Source of the DNA: an uncultured Eubacteriales bacterium
GTDB taxonomy: Bacteria > Bacillota > Clostridia > Oscillospirales > Oscillospiraceae
DNA: 64,000 bases
NCBI GenBank assembly: GCA_958402445.1
Contig: CATXTO010000008.1
Coordinates: 1-64,000 of the forward strand
Direction: 5' to 3'
Shown here: positions 34,544 through 43,160 of the stretch, in pieces
How the letters are laid out: each line of letters opens with the position of its first letter
Numbering within the stretch: position 1 is the first letter of the stretch
Notes under the pieces: model-generated
Told to the model about the DNA's origin: nothing
The model's input: only the letters and a program-made list of their open reading frames with translations
Databases searched by the model: none
Program-made: the position numbers and the translations under genes

Positions 34544-34696
34544 ATGTGGCGACGCAACCAAATTTGTGCCATCGCGCTTTTGGCGTTTGGGCTGGGAATT
34601 CTTGTTGGAACGGCCTGTTCCTCCACCGTGCTTACCGTTTTCGTGGGTATCATCTGCCTGTGTCTGGGATGCATGATGCTGAAACGAAAAAAATAA
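34544..34696 (+). CDS. Small 50-aa membrane protein
   Basis: A 50-aa product, starting MWRRNQICAIALLAFGLG and ending MMLKRKK. Two hydrophobic stretches (about 7-22 and 27-44) flanked by basic ends, as expected for a two-helix hairpin; three cysteines near the membrane centre. A GGGGGCGG site lies upstream of ATG 34544. It is 58 bases before the SPOCS/LysM gene and may be co-expressed with it at sporulation. Too short for most gene finders. Family not recognised with certainty. Confidence 0.65.
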   Translation: MWRRNQICAIALLAFGLGILVGTACSSTVLTVFVGIICLCLGCMMLKRKK

Positions 34697-34754
34697 CGCA
34701 TATCCTTGTCCACTTGCGCGTATATACTACCACAACGTGTAAGGAGTGAGCGAT

Positions 34755-36263
34755 ATGGAACTGGCCTTTCAAAAAAACGCCGTAGACTATCTCCAAAAGC
34801 TGGTCTGCCAGGTTGTGAACCAAGAGGAAACCGCCGAGACCGTGGTACCAGACAGCCTGCCGGACGTGGGCCGGATTGTGGGCTGCTGGGGCATGCCGGT
34901 GATTCGCAGCAAGGAATGGCGGCAAAACGGTATGTCGGTCTCCGGCGGCGTCAGCGCGTGGGTCCTTTATGTGCCAGAGGACGGCAGCGCGCCCAGAAAA
35001 GTAGAAATCTATTTGCCTTTTAACATGAAGTGGGAATTCCCCCCCACGGAGCAGGAGGGACGGATTCGGGTTGCCTGCCGCCTGCGCAGCATCGACGCCA
35101 GAATGCTGAACTCCCGCAAAATCATGGTTCGGGCCAACCTGGCGGGCCGGGGCGAGGCCTACATGCCGAGCCAGGCCTGTTTCTACACGCCGGAAGACCC
35201 CCCCAAAGATTTGGAGATCCTGCGGCAGCGGTTGCCGCTGCTGCTTCCCGCGGAGCTGACCGAAAAGAGCTTCCTCCTGGACGAGGATTTGGAGCTCACT
35301 GGCGGCGCGCCGGCAGTGGCGGAGGTCGTGTCCTATCAGCTGCAGCCGGATCTCACCGACGCCAAGGTCCTAGGCGGCAAAGCCGTTTTCAAGGGCTCCT
35401 GTATCTTACATCTTCTTTATTTGACGCCCGAAGGGCAACCGGCGGTTTGGGACTTTGATATTCCATTTTCCCAGTACACCGATCTGGAGCGGAACTATGA
35501 CCAAGAGGAGGAACTGCAGGCGGACATCATCCCCACCGGCATCGAGGTCAGCGCCGAGGAGGATGGACGCAGACTTCGCCTCAAGTGCAGCTTGGTGGCT
35601 CAGTGTCTGGTTCTGTCCAGGCAGACCGTGGACTTGGTCCAGGATCTGTACAGCCTCCGGCAGGCAGTGACTCCCCAGGTGCAGGCCCTTCCCGTACGCA
35701 GCCGCCTGGACCGGCAGCTGCTGCGGCAGCAGGTGGAAGGCACCTTCCCCATTGGCGGCGGGACCCTGATTGACGGCACCTTGCTGCCGGACTATCCCCG
35801 GCAATCCAGAGAAGCAGAGCAGCTGACTCTGGAGCTTCCTTTCTGGTGTAGTATCTTATACCTGGACGAGGAGGGAGCACTCCAGGGAAAATCCGCCCAC
35901 AGCATAGGAACCTGCCAGACCAGCTTAGCCGAGGGCTGCCAATGCGAAGCGGATTTGCAGCCCAACGGCCCGGTTCAATGGTCCATGGGCGGCGGTACTG
36001 CCGCGGTCCGGGCCAGCCTGACCCTTGCTGCCGACAGTTTTGCCAGTAGCGAACTGACCATGATCATCGGCGCGGAGCTCGGCGAGCCTGTGAAACCCGA
36101 CCCGAATCGTCCCTCAGTCATCATCCGCGCCCCCCGTGGGGATGGAAGCCTGTGGGAAATCGCCAAAGCCTGCGGCTCCACCGTGCCCGCCATTCAGGGA
36201 GCCAACCACATAACCCAGGACTACGTGGACCCAAACCAGCTTTTGCTGATTCCCGTCCTGTAA
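34755..36263 (+). CDS. SPOCS/LysM protein, SipL-like spore coat morphogenesis factor
   Basis: 502 aa. Two DUF3794 (SPOCS) beta modules, at about 15-130 (VVPDSLPDVGRIVG and following) and about 185-300, a third less clear part, and a C-terminal LysM (about 455-502, SLWEIAKACGSTVPAIQGAN). This is the design of Clostridioides difficile SipL, which binds SpoIVA and builds the spore coat; the call is by architecture and length (SipL is about 530 aa). No signal peptide, matching a mother-cell protein. ATG 34755 with AAGGAG; the in-frame GTG 34746 overlaps that site. It supports a spore-forming host. Confidence 0.85.
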   Translation: MELAFQKNAVDYLQKLVCQVVNQEETAETVVPDSLPDVGRIVGCWGMPVIRSKEWRQNGMSVSGGVSAWVLYVPEDGSAPRKVEIYLPFNMKWEFPPTEQEGRIRVACRLRSIDARMLNSRKIMVRANLAGRGEAYMPSQACFYTPEDPPKDLEILRQRLPLLLPAELTEKSFLLDEDLELTGGAPAVAEVVSYQLQPDLTDAKVLGGKAVFKGSCILHLLYLTPEGQPAVWDFDIPFSQYTDLERNYDQEEELQADIIPTGIEVSAEEDGRRLRLKCSLVAQCLVLSRQTVDLVQDLYSLRQAVTPQVQALPVRSRLDRQLLRQQVEGTFPIGGGTLIDGTLLPDYPRQSREAEQLTLELPFWCSILYLDEEGALQGKSAHSIGTCQTSLAEGCQCEADLQPNGPVQWSMGGGTAAVRASLTLAADSFASSELTMIIGAELGEPVKPDPNRPSVIIRAPRGDGSLWEIAKACGSTVPAIQGANHITQDYVDPNQLLLIPVL

Positions 36264-36271
36264 GCCACATT

Positions 36272-36303
36272 CAGGCTCAGCCGATAGGCTGGGCCTGTTT
36301 TTT
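36272..36303 (+). terminator. Terminator of the SipL-like gene
   Basis: CAGGCTCAGCC-GATA-GGCTGGGCCTG (one G-U pair) followed by TTTTTT. Confidence 0.9.
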
Positions 36304-36590
36304 CACGCCCAAAGCCCCAAGGAGCGAGCGCAGCTCACCCGCGGGCGGCCAAAGGCCACCCCTACATTCCGTTCCTGTAAGATGACACAAATGCAAACCG
36401 AAGCCCAGCGCAAGCGGGTTCAGTTTGGCGAGGAGAGGCAAGGAAAAGGCGCAGATGCCGACCATCTTGCCCGCCGGAGCAGAATCGGACTTTGCCCCGA
36501 TGAGCTGCGCTGTTTGGTCTGCTGCGGAAATTACACAAAAAACTGGCGGGAAATTTGTCGGCAATACCCGCTGCAATCCACGAAAAGTGC
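36304..36590. other. Non-coding stretch with palindromic repeats
   Basis: Holds GAGCGAGC-GCA-GCTCACCC (about 36322-36340) and GGGCGGCC-AAA-GGCCACCC (36343-36361), both of the dispersed palindrome family with one wobble each. The rest to the promoter at 36591 shows no gene that I can support. Confidence 0.55.
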
Positions 36591-36619
36591 TTGCATTTTT
36601 AGAGTTCATTTCGTAAAAT
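36591..36619 (+). promoter_or_regulatory. Promoter of ssnA-ygfK
   Basis: TTGCAT (36591-36596), 17 bases, TAAAAT (36614-36619). Predicted start near 36626, leaving a leader of about 138 bases before ssnA. Confidence 0.7.
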
Positions 36620-36639
36620 AGAGGAAAGAATAACAGACG

Positions 36640-36741
36640 GATAGCTGCAACGAAGTGCTTCGCGCACGGGCTTTCAACTATCACTCGACGTCAGTTCGGG
36701 TGGAGGTGACCGGCTTTGCCGGGTCAGCTCCACTTTTGTTA
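36640..36741 (+). promoter_or_regulatory. Attenuator-like structured leader of ssnA
   Basis: GATAG (36640-36644) can pair with CTATC (36678-36682), enclosing GTGC/GCAC pairs. CACTCGA (36682-36688) can pair with TCGGGTG (36696-36702). The latter overlaps the left arm of an intrinsic terminator: GTGGAGGTGACC (36700-36711) with GGTCAGCTCCAC (36722-36733) and TTTTGTT. The two folds exclude each other, the design of a transcription attenuator or riboswitch. It does not match the guanine-type purine riboswitch core, so the ligand is unknown. Confidence 0.5.
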
Positions 36742-36764
36742 TTCACCGCGAAGGAGGCTTTCTC

Positions 36765-38108
36765 ATGTACATTCTGGCAAACGGCATGCTGATCACTCGG
36801 GACCCCGCGCGTCCCTTCCTCCCGGATGGGGGCGTCGTCATGGACGGCCCTGTCATTGTCGAGGTGGGAACAACCGATGAGCTGCGGCGGAGGTACCCCC
36901 AGGCGGAATTTTTGGACGCCAGAGGCGGGATCATTCTCCCTGGCTTTATTAACGCTCATACCCACATTTATAGCGCCCTGGCCCGGGGCCTCACCATCCG
37001 GGGTAACAACCCCAAAAACTTCTATGAAGTACTCAACGGCACTTGGTGGGCCATAGACCGAAGTCTGGATTTGGAGGCAACCCGCGCCAGCGCCTATGCT
37101 ACTTATTTGGATTGTATCAAGCAGGGCGTCACTACCATATTCGATCACCACGCCTCCTACTGCGAGATTCCCGGCTCTCTGTTTGCCATTGCGGAGGTGG
37201 CGGAGGAGTTGGGCATCCGCTCCTGCCTGTGCTACGAGGTCTCGGACCGGGACGGAGAGGACAAGTGCCAGCAGGCCATTGCTGAAAACGCGGACTTTAT
37301 CTCCTACTGTGAGGCCCGGCCCAGCGCTATGCGCAAGGCCCTGTTCGGCGGCCACGCGCTGTTTACCATATCCGACCGCACCTTTGACCGGATGCAGGCC
37401 GCCAATGCTGGCCGGGTAGGATATCATATCCATGTGTCCGAGGGCATGAATGACGTGTACGACTCCCTGCAAAAGTACGGCCGCCGGCCGGTGCAGCGGC
37501 TGCACGACCATGGTATTCTGGGACCTGATACCATCTTGGGGCACTGCATTCATGTAAATCCGGCGGAAATGGATCTCATTCGGCAGACCGGAACCTGGGT
37601 GGTAAACAACCCGGAGTCCAATATGGGCAACGCCGTGGGCATCTCCCCGGTCCTTGCCATGCATCAAAAGGGAATCTCCCTGGGGTTGGGAACCGACGCC
37701 TATACCAACGACATGCTGGAGTCCGCTAAGGTGGCCCTGTGCGCCCAGCGGCATAACGCATGCCTGCCCAACGTGGGCTGGGGGGAGGTTACGGATATGC
37801 TGTTCCGGAACAATCCCAAGTTGGCTTCCCAGCATTTTGGGGTGGACCTGGGGGTTCTGCGGCCCGGCGCGGCGGCGGATATCATCGTCATGGACTACAA
37901 ACCCGATACGCCTTTTTCCGATGTCAATGTAGATGGGCACATGCTCTTCGGCATGACTGGCCGCCAATGCCAAACCACTATCGTGGGTGGCCGGGTCCTG
38001 ATGCGGGACCGGGCGCTGCTTGGCGTGGACGAAGAAGCCCTCCATGCCCGGATTTTAGAGAGCGCCAATCGGCTCTGGGACCGCCTGGACAGCAACCTGC
38101 CCCACTGA
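36765..38108 (+). CDS. ssnA: Putative aminohydrolase SsnA
   Basis: 447-aa metal-dependent amidohydrolase of the guanine deaminase / chlorohydrolase group, matching SsnA in length and in its pairing with ygfK. Metal site: GFINAHTHIYSAL, HIHVSEGMNDV, GHCIHVN and GLGTDAYTNDM. SsnA and YgfK belong to a cluster, with xdh-type molybdenum hydroxylases, that anaerobes use to degrade purines such as urate and xanthine; the exact step of SsnA is not settled. ATG 36765 after GAAGGAGG. It lies 19 bases before ygfK. Other cluster members (xdhAC, hyuA, ygeXYW) are not in this window. Cytoplasmic. Confidence 0.92.
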   Translation: MYILANGMLITRDPARPFLPDGGVVMDGPVIVEVGTTDELRRRYPQAEFLDARGGIILPGFINAHTHIYSALARGLTIRGNNPKNFYEVLNGTWWAIDRSLDLEATRASAYATYLDCIKQGVTTIFDHHASYCEIPGSLFAIAEVAEELGIRSCLCYEVSDRDGEDKCQQAIAENADFISYCEARPSAMRKALFGGHALFTISDRTFDRMQAANAGRVGYHIHVSEGMNDVYDSLQKYGRRPVQRLHDHGILGPDTILGHCIHVNPAEMDLIRQTGTWVVNNPESNMGNAVGISPVLAMHQKGISLGLGTDAYTNDMLESAKVALCAQRHNACLPNVGWGEVTDMLFRNNPKLASQHFGVDLGVLRPGAAADIIVMDYKPDTPFSDVNVDGHMLFGMTGRQCQTTIVGGRVLMRDRALLGVDEEALHARILESANRLWDRLDSNLPH

Positions 38109-38127
38109 ATACCAAGGAGGGATATCT

Positions 38128-41079
38128 ATGTCTGAACAGATGCATCCGCTTTCCTTCCCCACGCTGCTGGACTGGGCCTCCACAGAATACGGCCAAGGCG
38201 GGGAAATCTTCGGCGTCCACCAGCTTTACCGCGCCAATCCAGAAAAAACGCTTCCTATCTTTGCAGAGCGGATTGAAACGCCCTTTGGACCCGCCGCCGG
38301 CCCCAACACGCAGTTGGCTCAGAACCTCATTGCGGCCTACGCGGCGGGCGCCCGGTTTTTCGAACTCAAAACCGTACAGAAATTGGACGGGGCGGACTTA
38401 GCCGCCTGCGTGCCGCGCCCCTGCATCCTGGCCGAGGACGAGGGCTATAACGCGGAGTGGTCCACGGAACTGGAGGTCTCTCAGGCCTTTGCCGAATATG
38501 TGAAGGCCTGGTGCGCACTCAAAATTCTGTCCAAACACTTTGGTTTGGGCAGTCCGGACGGCTTCGTGTTCAATATGTCCGTGGGCTATGACCTGGCCGG
38601 CATCCAAAGCGAAAAGGTGGACGCCTTTATGGAAGGGCTCAAGGACGCCTCGCAAACACCGGTGTTCCAGGAATGCCGACAGGTCCTGGCGGAACGCTTC
38701 CCTGCCGAGCGGAATTTCATCGCTTCCATTTCGCCCCAGGTATGCAGCAGCGTTACCCTTTCCACCCTGCACGGCTGCCCGCCGGCGGAAATTGAACGAA
38801 TCGCTACCTACTTGCTCAAAGAAAAGCATTTACATACCTTCATCAAATGCAATCCCACTATGCTGGGCTATAAAACCGCCCGATCGATTTTGGATAGCCT
38901 TGGCTATGACTATGTGTCCTTCGACGAGCACCATTTCAAAGAGGACTTGCAGTACGAGGATGCGGTTCCCATGTTCCAGCGGCTTCAGGCCCTGGCGCAG
39001 CAGGAGGGCCTGGAATTCGGCCTGAAGCTGTCCAACACCTTTCCGGTAGAGGTCAAAAACGGCGAATTCCAGGCCGAGGAAATGTACATGTCCGGACGAG
39101 CTTTGTTTCCCCTGACCATAGAGATGGCAAACCGGCTTTGTCGGGCGTTAAGTGGGAAACTGCGCATCAGCTACTCCGGTGGCGCCGACTATTTTAGCTT
39201 GCCCAAGCTCTATGCCGCCGGTATCTGGCCCATTACCATGGCCACAAACCTTCTGAAGCCCGGCGGATACACCCGTATGGTCCAGATTGCGCAGAGCCTG
39301 TCCCAGGTGGATTATGCGCCCTTTACCGGCGTGGATTCTATGCAAATCGCCCAATTAAGCCAGGCGTGCCACGCAAACCCCCAGTACTGCAAGCCCGCGA
39401 AACCTGCCCCGCGCCGGAAGCTTCCGGAAGCCGTGCCCTGGATGGATTGCTTTACGGCCCCCTGCAAGGGCGGCTGCCCCATTGGCCAGGACATTCCGGC
39501 GTATCTGGAGCTATGCCGAAAGGAGCTGTACGACCAGGCTCTGGCTCTCATCACCCAGCGGAATCCCCTGCCCTTCATCACCGGCACCATCTGTGCGCAC
39601 CGTTGCATGAGCCGGTGCACCCGCAATTTCTACGAGGAGCCGGTGCAGATCCGGGCTGTAAAGCTCCTGGCGGCGGAGCGGGGTTATGACGCTTTGTTGG
39701 CCTCGACCCGGAAGCCCCCCTCTGTTGCCGGTAAACGGGCGGCTATCGTGGGCGGCGGACCCGCCGGTATGGCGGCGGCCTATTTCCTGGGCCGCGCCGG
39801 CGTCGCGTGCACCATATTTGAACGGGAGGCCGCCCTGGGCGGGGTGGTGCGCCACGTCATTCCCAGCTTCCGTATCTCCAATGAAGCCATTGCCAGGGAC
39901 GCCAAGCTCATCGCCGCCTACGGCGCGGAAATCCGCCTCAACACACCTGCGCCTACCGTTTCGGAGCTGAAAGCCGCGGGCTACACCCACATCCTATTCG
40001 CCACAGGCGCTTGGAAGGCCGGGGTCTTGGACATCCCCGGGAACGTACGGGGTGTAATCGAGTGGATGAAAGAATGCAAGAAAACCGGCTCTAAGATCTC
40101 CGGCCACGTGGCGGTGATCGGCGGCGGCAACACGGCTATGGATGCAGCCCGTCTGGCTATCCGGTCCGGCGCCGACTCCGCTACCCTGGTGTACCGCCGA
40201 ACCAAGCGATACATGCCGGCAGACCCCCAGGAGCTGGAGCTGGCTCTGAAAGACGGCGTACGGCTTCTGGAGCTGGCCGCCCCAGCGTGCCAGTCCGGCG
40301 GTGTGCTGACCTGCCGGGAGATGGCCTTGGGCGCGCCGGATGCCTCCGGCCGCAGGAGCCCGGTCCCCACCGGCCAAACCCTGGAAATTCCCTGTGATCT
40401 GGTGATTTCCGCCGTGGGCGAGCAGGTGGAGCCGGAGATTTTTCAGGCAAGCGGCGTCGCGCTTAACGCCAAAGGCAGGCCAGCCTTCCAAACCAATTTG
40501 CCCCAGGTGTTCGCTGCTGGAGACGCCGCCCGGGGCCCTGCTACAGTGGTGGAGGCCATTGCGGACGCAGCCCGGTTTGCCGAGGCGGTGATCGGCGCGC
40601 CCCATACCTATGAGATTCCGGCGGAGGCCCTGGGAGGATATGAAGACGCTGTGGCAAAAAAGGGCGTCTTGTCTTTGCCGGGCAGGCTGGAACAGGAGGG
40701 CCAGCGCTGCCTGATCTGCCAGGCTGCCTGCCAGAACTGCGCGGATGTATGCCCCAATCGGGCCAACGTGGTGATCCGCCTGCCCGACGGACGGCCCCAG
40801 ATCCTGCATCTGGACCGGCTGTGCAACGCGTGCGGCAACTGCGTCGCCTTCTGCCCCTACGATTCCGCTCCCCACCAGGACAAAATGACCCTGTTCCAAA
40901 CCGCAGCGGATATGGAAGGCTCCTCCAACCGAGGCTTCCTCTTCCTACCGGGTGGCCGCGTTCGGGTGCGCTTGCTGGATACCCGGGACTACAGTCCGGA
41001 ATCCCTGGGCCAGCTTCCACCGGATTTTCGGCTGCTTCTCCTCACCGTGCGGGACCACTATTCCTATCTTTATCGATAA
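38128..41079 (+). CDS. ygfK: YgfK, putative NAD(P)H-dependent flavin/Fe-S oxidoreductase
   Basis: 983 aa, known as putative selenate reductase subunit YgfK. N-terminal TIM barrel like dihydroorotate dehydrogenase (about 35-430, with STLHGCPPAEIE and YSGGADYFSLPKL), a Cys-rich linker like the glutamate synthase small subunit (CFTAPCKGGCPIGQD; ICAHRCMSRCTRNF), an FAD/NAD part (IVGGGPAGMAAAYFLG; IGGGNTAMDAARLA), and a C-terminal ferredoxin region (LICQAACQNCADVCP about 858-872; CNACGNCVAFCP about 898-910). This modular design suits a dihydropyrimidine-dehydrogenase-like reductase. In the purine cluster it probably handles electrons between purine oxidation and an acceptor. ATG 38128 with AAGGAGGG. 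Confidence 0.93.
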   Translation: MSEQMHPLSFPTLLDWASTEYGQGGEIFGVHQLYRANPEKTLPIFAERIETPFGPAAGPNTQLAQNLIAAYAAGARFFELKTVQKLDGADLAACVPRPCILAEDEGYNAEWSTELEVSQAFAEYVKAWCALKILSKHFGLGSPDGFVFNMSVGYDLAGIQSEKVDAFMEGLKDASQTPVFQECRQVLAERFPAERNFIASISPQVCSSVTLSTLHGCPPAEIERIATYLLKEKHLHTFIKCNPTMLGYKTARSILDSLGYDYVSFDEHHFKEDLQYEDAVPMFQRLQALAQQEGLEFGLKLSNTFPVEVKNGEFQAEEMYMSGRALFPLTIEMANRLCRALSGKLRISYSGGADYFSLPKLYAAGIWPITMATNLLKPGGYTRMVQIAQSLSQVDYAPFTGVDSMQIAQLSQACHANPQYCKPAKPAPRRKLPEAVPWMDCFTAPCKGGCPIGQDIPAYLELCRKELYDQALALITQRNPLPFITGTICAHRCMSRCTRNFYEEPVQIRAVKLLAAERGYDALLASTRKPPSVAGKRAAIVGGGPAGMAAAYFLGRAGVACTIFEREAALGGVVRHVIPSFRISNEAIARDAKLIAAYGAEIRLNTPAPTVSELKAAGYTHILFATGAWKAGVLDIPGNVRGVIEWMKECKKTGSKISGHVAVIGGGNTAMDAARLAIRSGADSATLVYRRTKRYMPADPQELELALKDGVRLLELAAPACQSGGVLTCREMALGAPDASGRRSPVPTGQTLEIPCDLVISAVGEQVEPEIFQASGVALNAKGRPAFQTNLPQVFAAGDAARGPATVVEAIADAARFAEAVIGAPHTYEIPAEALGGYEDAVAKKGVLSLPGRLEQEGQRCLICQAACQNCADVCPNRANVVIRLPDGRPQILHLDRLCNACGNCVAFCPYDSAPHQDKMTLFQTAADMEGSSNRGFLFLPGGRVRVRLLDTRDYSPESLGQLPPDFRLLLLTVRDHYSYLYR

Positions 41080-41093
41080 GCAAACGGCTTCAC

Positions 41094-41357
41094 CACGCCC
41101 TGGACAAACCGTTCAGGGCGTGCCAGGCTGTTGAAAAACCCCTGCGGGGCTTTTCAACAAAGAATTAGCAGTCTGCTGCATGCACTCGCTGTGCGCCTGT
41201 AGTGCACAACTCGTACACTTGCAGTCTGATAAGTATTTTCCGCCACGCACATGTCGCGGCGGAACATGATTTGTATCTTTTCGCCGCCTGCGGGCGGCGA
41301 ACTCTGCGAGGCTTTTTTGACACGCTGCCGCGCCCTGGACAAACTGTTCAGGGCGTG
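41094..41357. repeat. Hairpin cluster bounded by a duplicated palindrome
   Basis: CACGCCCTG-gacaaaccgtt-CAGGGCGTG (41094-41122) recurs as CGCCCTG-gacaaactgtt-CAGGGCGTG (41331-41357), one base different in the loop. Between them are GTTGAAAA-a-CCCC-TGC-GGGG-c-TTTTCAAC (41130-41158) and TTCGCCGCC-TGC-GGGCGGCGAA (41280-41301). The gap 41080-41435 holds no gene. It could be a small non-autonomous mobile element or the ygfK terminator with duplicated parts. Confidence 0.6.
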
Positions 41358-41435
41358 CATGCATACATTGTGCTATTTTACAAAAACTACACCATCTGTA
41401 ATTGCCCCAAATTTGGGATACTGTCCCGAAGCAAC

Positions 41436-41464
41436 TTGTATTTTCATTTTCCCTATGATAAAAT
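41436..41464 (+). promoter_or_regulatory. Promoter of the ATP synthase operon
   Basis: TTGTAT (41436-41441), 17 bases, TAAAAT (41459-41464), about 75 bases before the first gene. Confidence 0.65.
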
Positions 41465-41538
41465 TGCTTTGAAAATCCCGGTGGAAATCTTTGGTATCCC
41501 TGTCCTTTGCCGGAACACGGGGGAGGAGACTGGTTCGG

Positions 41539-41787
41539 ATGAAGCTATTTCGGGAATTGGTATGGCTGACCCAGTTGGGCCTGTCCATTCTCTCCCCCCT
41601 GCTGCTGTGCGTGCTGCTGGCCGTCTGGCTCCGAAACCGGTTTGGCGTCGGAGGCTGGGTTGTTGTGCTGGGAATCTTGCTGGGCCTGGGCGGGGCGGTC
41701 TCCGCCGGAGTGGCCTTTGCACGCTCCCTTCGCAGTCTGGACGACCCCAAGCACAAGCCGCCGAACTCCTTCAACGACCACGACTGA
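41539..41787 (+). CDS. atpZ: AtpZ/AtpI-type small membrane protein
   Basis: 82 aa with two hydrophobic helices (about 5-30 and 38-58) and a charged C-terminus. First gene of the ATP synthase operon; proteins of this place and shape (AtpZ, AtpI-like, annotated as putative F0F1-ATPase subunit) assist magnesium/calcium supply or c-ring assembly. The helix-loop pattern LTQLGLSILSPLLLCVLLAVWL then RNRFGVGGW fits this group. Start ATG 41539 follows GGGGAGGAG; the in-frame GTG 41491 is upstream of this site. The gene symbol is given by position and shape. Confidence 0.75.
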   Translation: MKLFRELVWLTQLGLSILSPLLLCVLLAVWLRNRFGVGGWVVVLGILLGLGGAVSAGVAFARSLRSLDDPKHKPPNSFNDHD

Positions 41788-41809
41788 CGCCAACCTGGGA
41801 GGCACCGCC

Positions 41810-42214
41810 ATGAAAAACCGCAATCCTGTTTTCCGCGAAACTGCGTATATTGCCCTGGGGGAAGGGCTGTGCCTGGCCATTATGCTGGGCCTCTTCGCCC
41901 TTGCCAAAGCCTGGAGCCGTGCCGTCCTCTGGGGGGGCATCCTGGGGACGGTACTGGCGGTTGCGAACTTTTTTTTCCTGGCCGTGGGCACCAGCCTGGC
42001 AGCGGATCAAGCGGAAAAGCAGGACGTCAAGGGCGGCCAAACCACGGTTCGCCTGTCCTTTTTGCTGCGGTACCTAGTGCTGATCGTCGTCATTTTGATT
42101 GCCGCGAAAAGCGGGCTTTTTCATCCCTTGGCCCTGATTCTGCCCCTGGCTTTCGTCCGGCCGATCCTGGCTTTGGCTGAATTTTTCCGAAAGGCGAGTG
42201 AACGGAACGCATGA
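41810..42214 (+). CDS. atpI: ATP synthase assembly protein AtpI-like
   Basis: 134 aa, four predicted helices. Resembles the ATP synthase subunit I family (ATP-synt_I), known to help assemble the c-ring in some bacteria. Typical is the first-helix region followed by GGILGTVLAVANFFFLAVG and a pair of C-terminal helices. ATG 41810 is preceded by CTGGGAGG. Its stop TGA overlaps the ATG of atpB (ATGA at 42211-42214), showing translational coupling with subunit a. The upstream frame from 41642 is out of place and rejected. Confidence 0.8.
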   Translation: MKNRNPVFRETAYIALGEGLCLAIMLGLFALAKAWSRAVLWGGILGTVLAVANFFFLAVGTSLAADQAEKQDVKGGQTTVRLSFLLRYLVLIVVILIAAKSGLFHPLALILPLAFVRPILALAEFFRKASERNA

Positions 42215-43107
42215 ATGGTCCTAAGATTTATTTTATTATTCCCATATTGGGCGGCATTCCCATTACGCAGACCACCGTCTCCTCCTTTGCCGTCATGCTC
42301 CTCCTTTGCATTGCAGGCGTTTGCCTGGGCCGAAAGCTGCGCAGACGCCCCGGCCCCACACAGGTCCTGACGGAAAAAGGCGTCTCCACCCTTTATCATT
42401 TGGTGGAAGAGACCATGGGCAAACACAACGCCTCCTGGACCCCATACATCGGCGCTCTGTTTCTGTCCTCCCTGGGCGGCTCTCTCATCGGTATGACTGG
42501 GATTTTCCGCTCCGCGACGGCGGACCTGAGCACAACCTTGACCTGGGCCATTATGACCAGCGCTCTCATTTGGTATCACAGCATTAAAAACAACGGTTTT
42601 TTGGGCTGGCTCAAAGGATTTACGGAGCCCATTGTGGTCATGACGCCCATGAATCTCATATCGGAAATTGCGCAGCCCATCTCTATGGCCTTTCGTCACT
42701 TCGGCAACGTGGTAGGTGGCAGCGTTCTCACCAGCCTGATTTACACCGCTTTGGCCACGGCCTCCAGCTTCCTTCTCCGCTTGGTGTCCGCCAGCCCCGT
42801 GGCCATCTGCGCGGTGCTTCTGGCAGGCTCCGCCTTACTGCTGTTTCGGGGATTCCGGAAAAAGAAACTGGCGTCCAAGCTGCTGGGCAGCTTCCTGGCT
42901 CTGCTTTTCATGGGAAGCCTTCTGTCCCTGTGGGGCGTTCTGGGCGATGTGCCTATCCTGCAAGTCGGTCTGCCGGCGATCCTCTCTTTGTATTTCGACA
43001 TTTTTTCCGGCGCAATTCAGGCTTTTGTCTTCTGTCTGCTGACTATGGTCTATATCAGCGCCGCATGTCCCCCCACCGCTGCCACCAGCGAAAATGCGGC
43101 CGCTTAA
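42211..43107 (+). CDS. atpB: ATP synthase subunit a
   Basis: 298 aa, the stator ion channel. The essential arginine is Arg162 in SMAFRHFGNVVGG (equivalent to E. coli Arg210), and the last helices GLPAILSLYFDIFSGAIQAF and VFCLLTMVYIS are conserved. Between residues about 181 and 243 there is an unusually long segment with extra hydrophobic stretches and the basic RGFRKKKLASK, some 45 residues more than typical. Coupled start ATG 42211. With the c subunit downstream it most likely conducts sodium. Cytoplasmic membrane. Confidence 0.95.
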   Translation: MNGPKIYFIIPILGGIPITQTTVSSFAVMLLLCIAGVCLGRKLRRRPGPTQVLTEKGVSTLYHLVEETMGKHNASWTPYIGALFLSSLGGSLIGMTGIFRSATADLSTTLTWAIMTSALIWYHSIKNNGFLGWLKGFTEPIVVMTPMNLISEIAQPISMAFRHFGNVVGGSVLTSLIYTALATASSFLLRLVSASPVAICAVLLAGSALLLFRGFRKKKLASKLLGSFLALLFMGSLLSLWGVLGDVPILQVGLPAILSLYFDIFSGAIQAFVFCLLTMVYISAACPPTAATSENAAA

Positions 43108-43160
43108 TTTGTCCTCACTGCAATTTATATTTTAACATCACATTAGGAGGTACTTGTATT

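Noticed and set aside
36640..36741. Guanine/adenine-type purine riboswitch before ssnA
   Set aside because: The conserved loop and junction bases of that class are not present.
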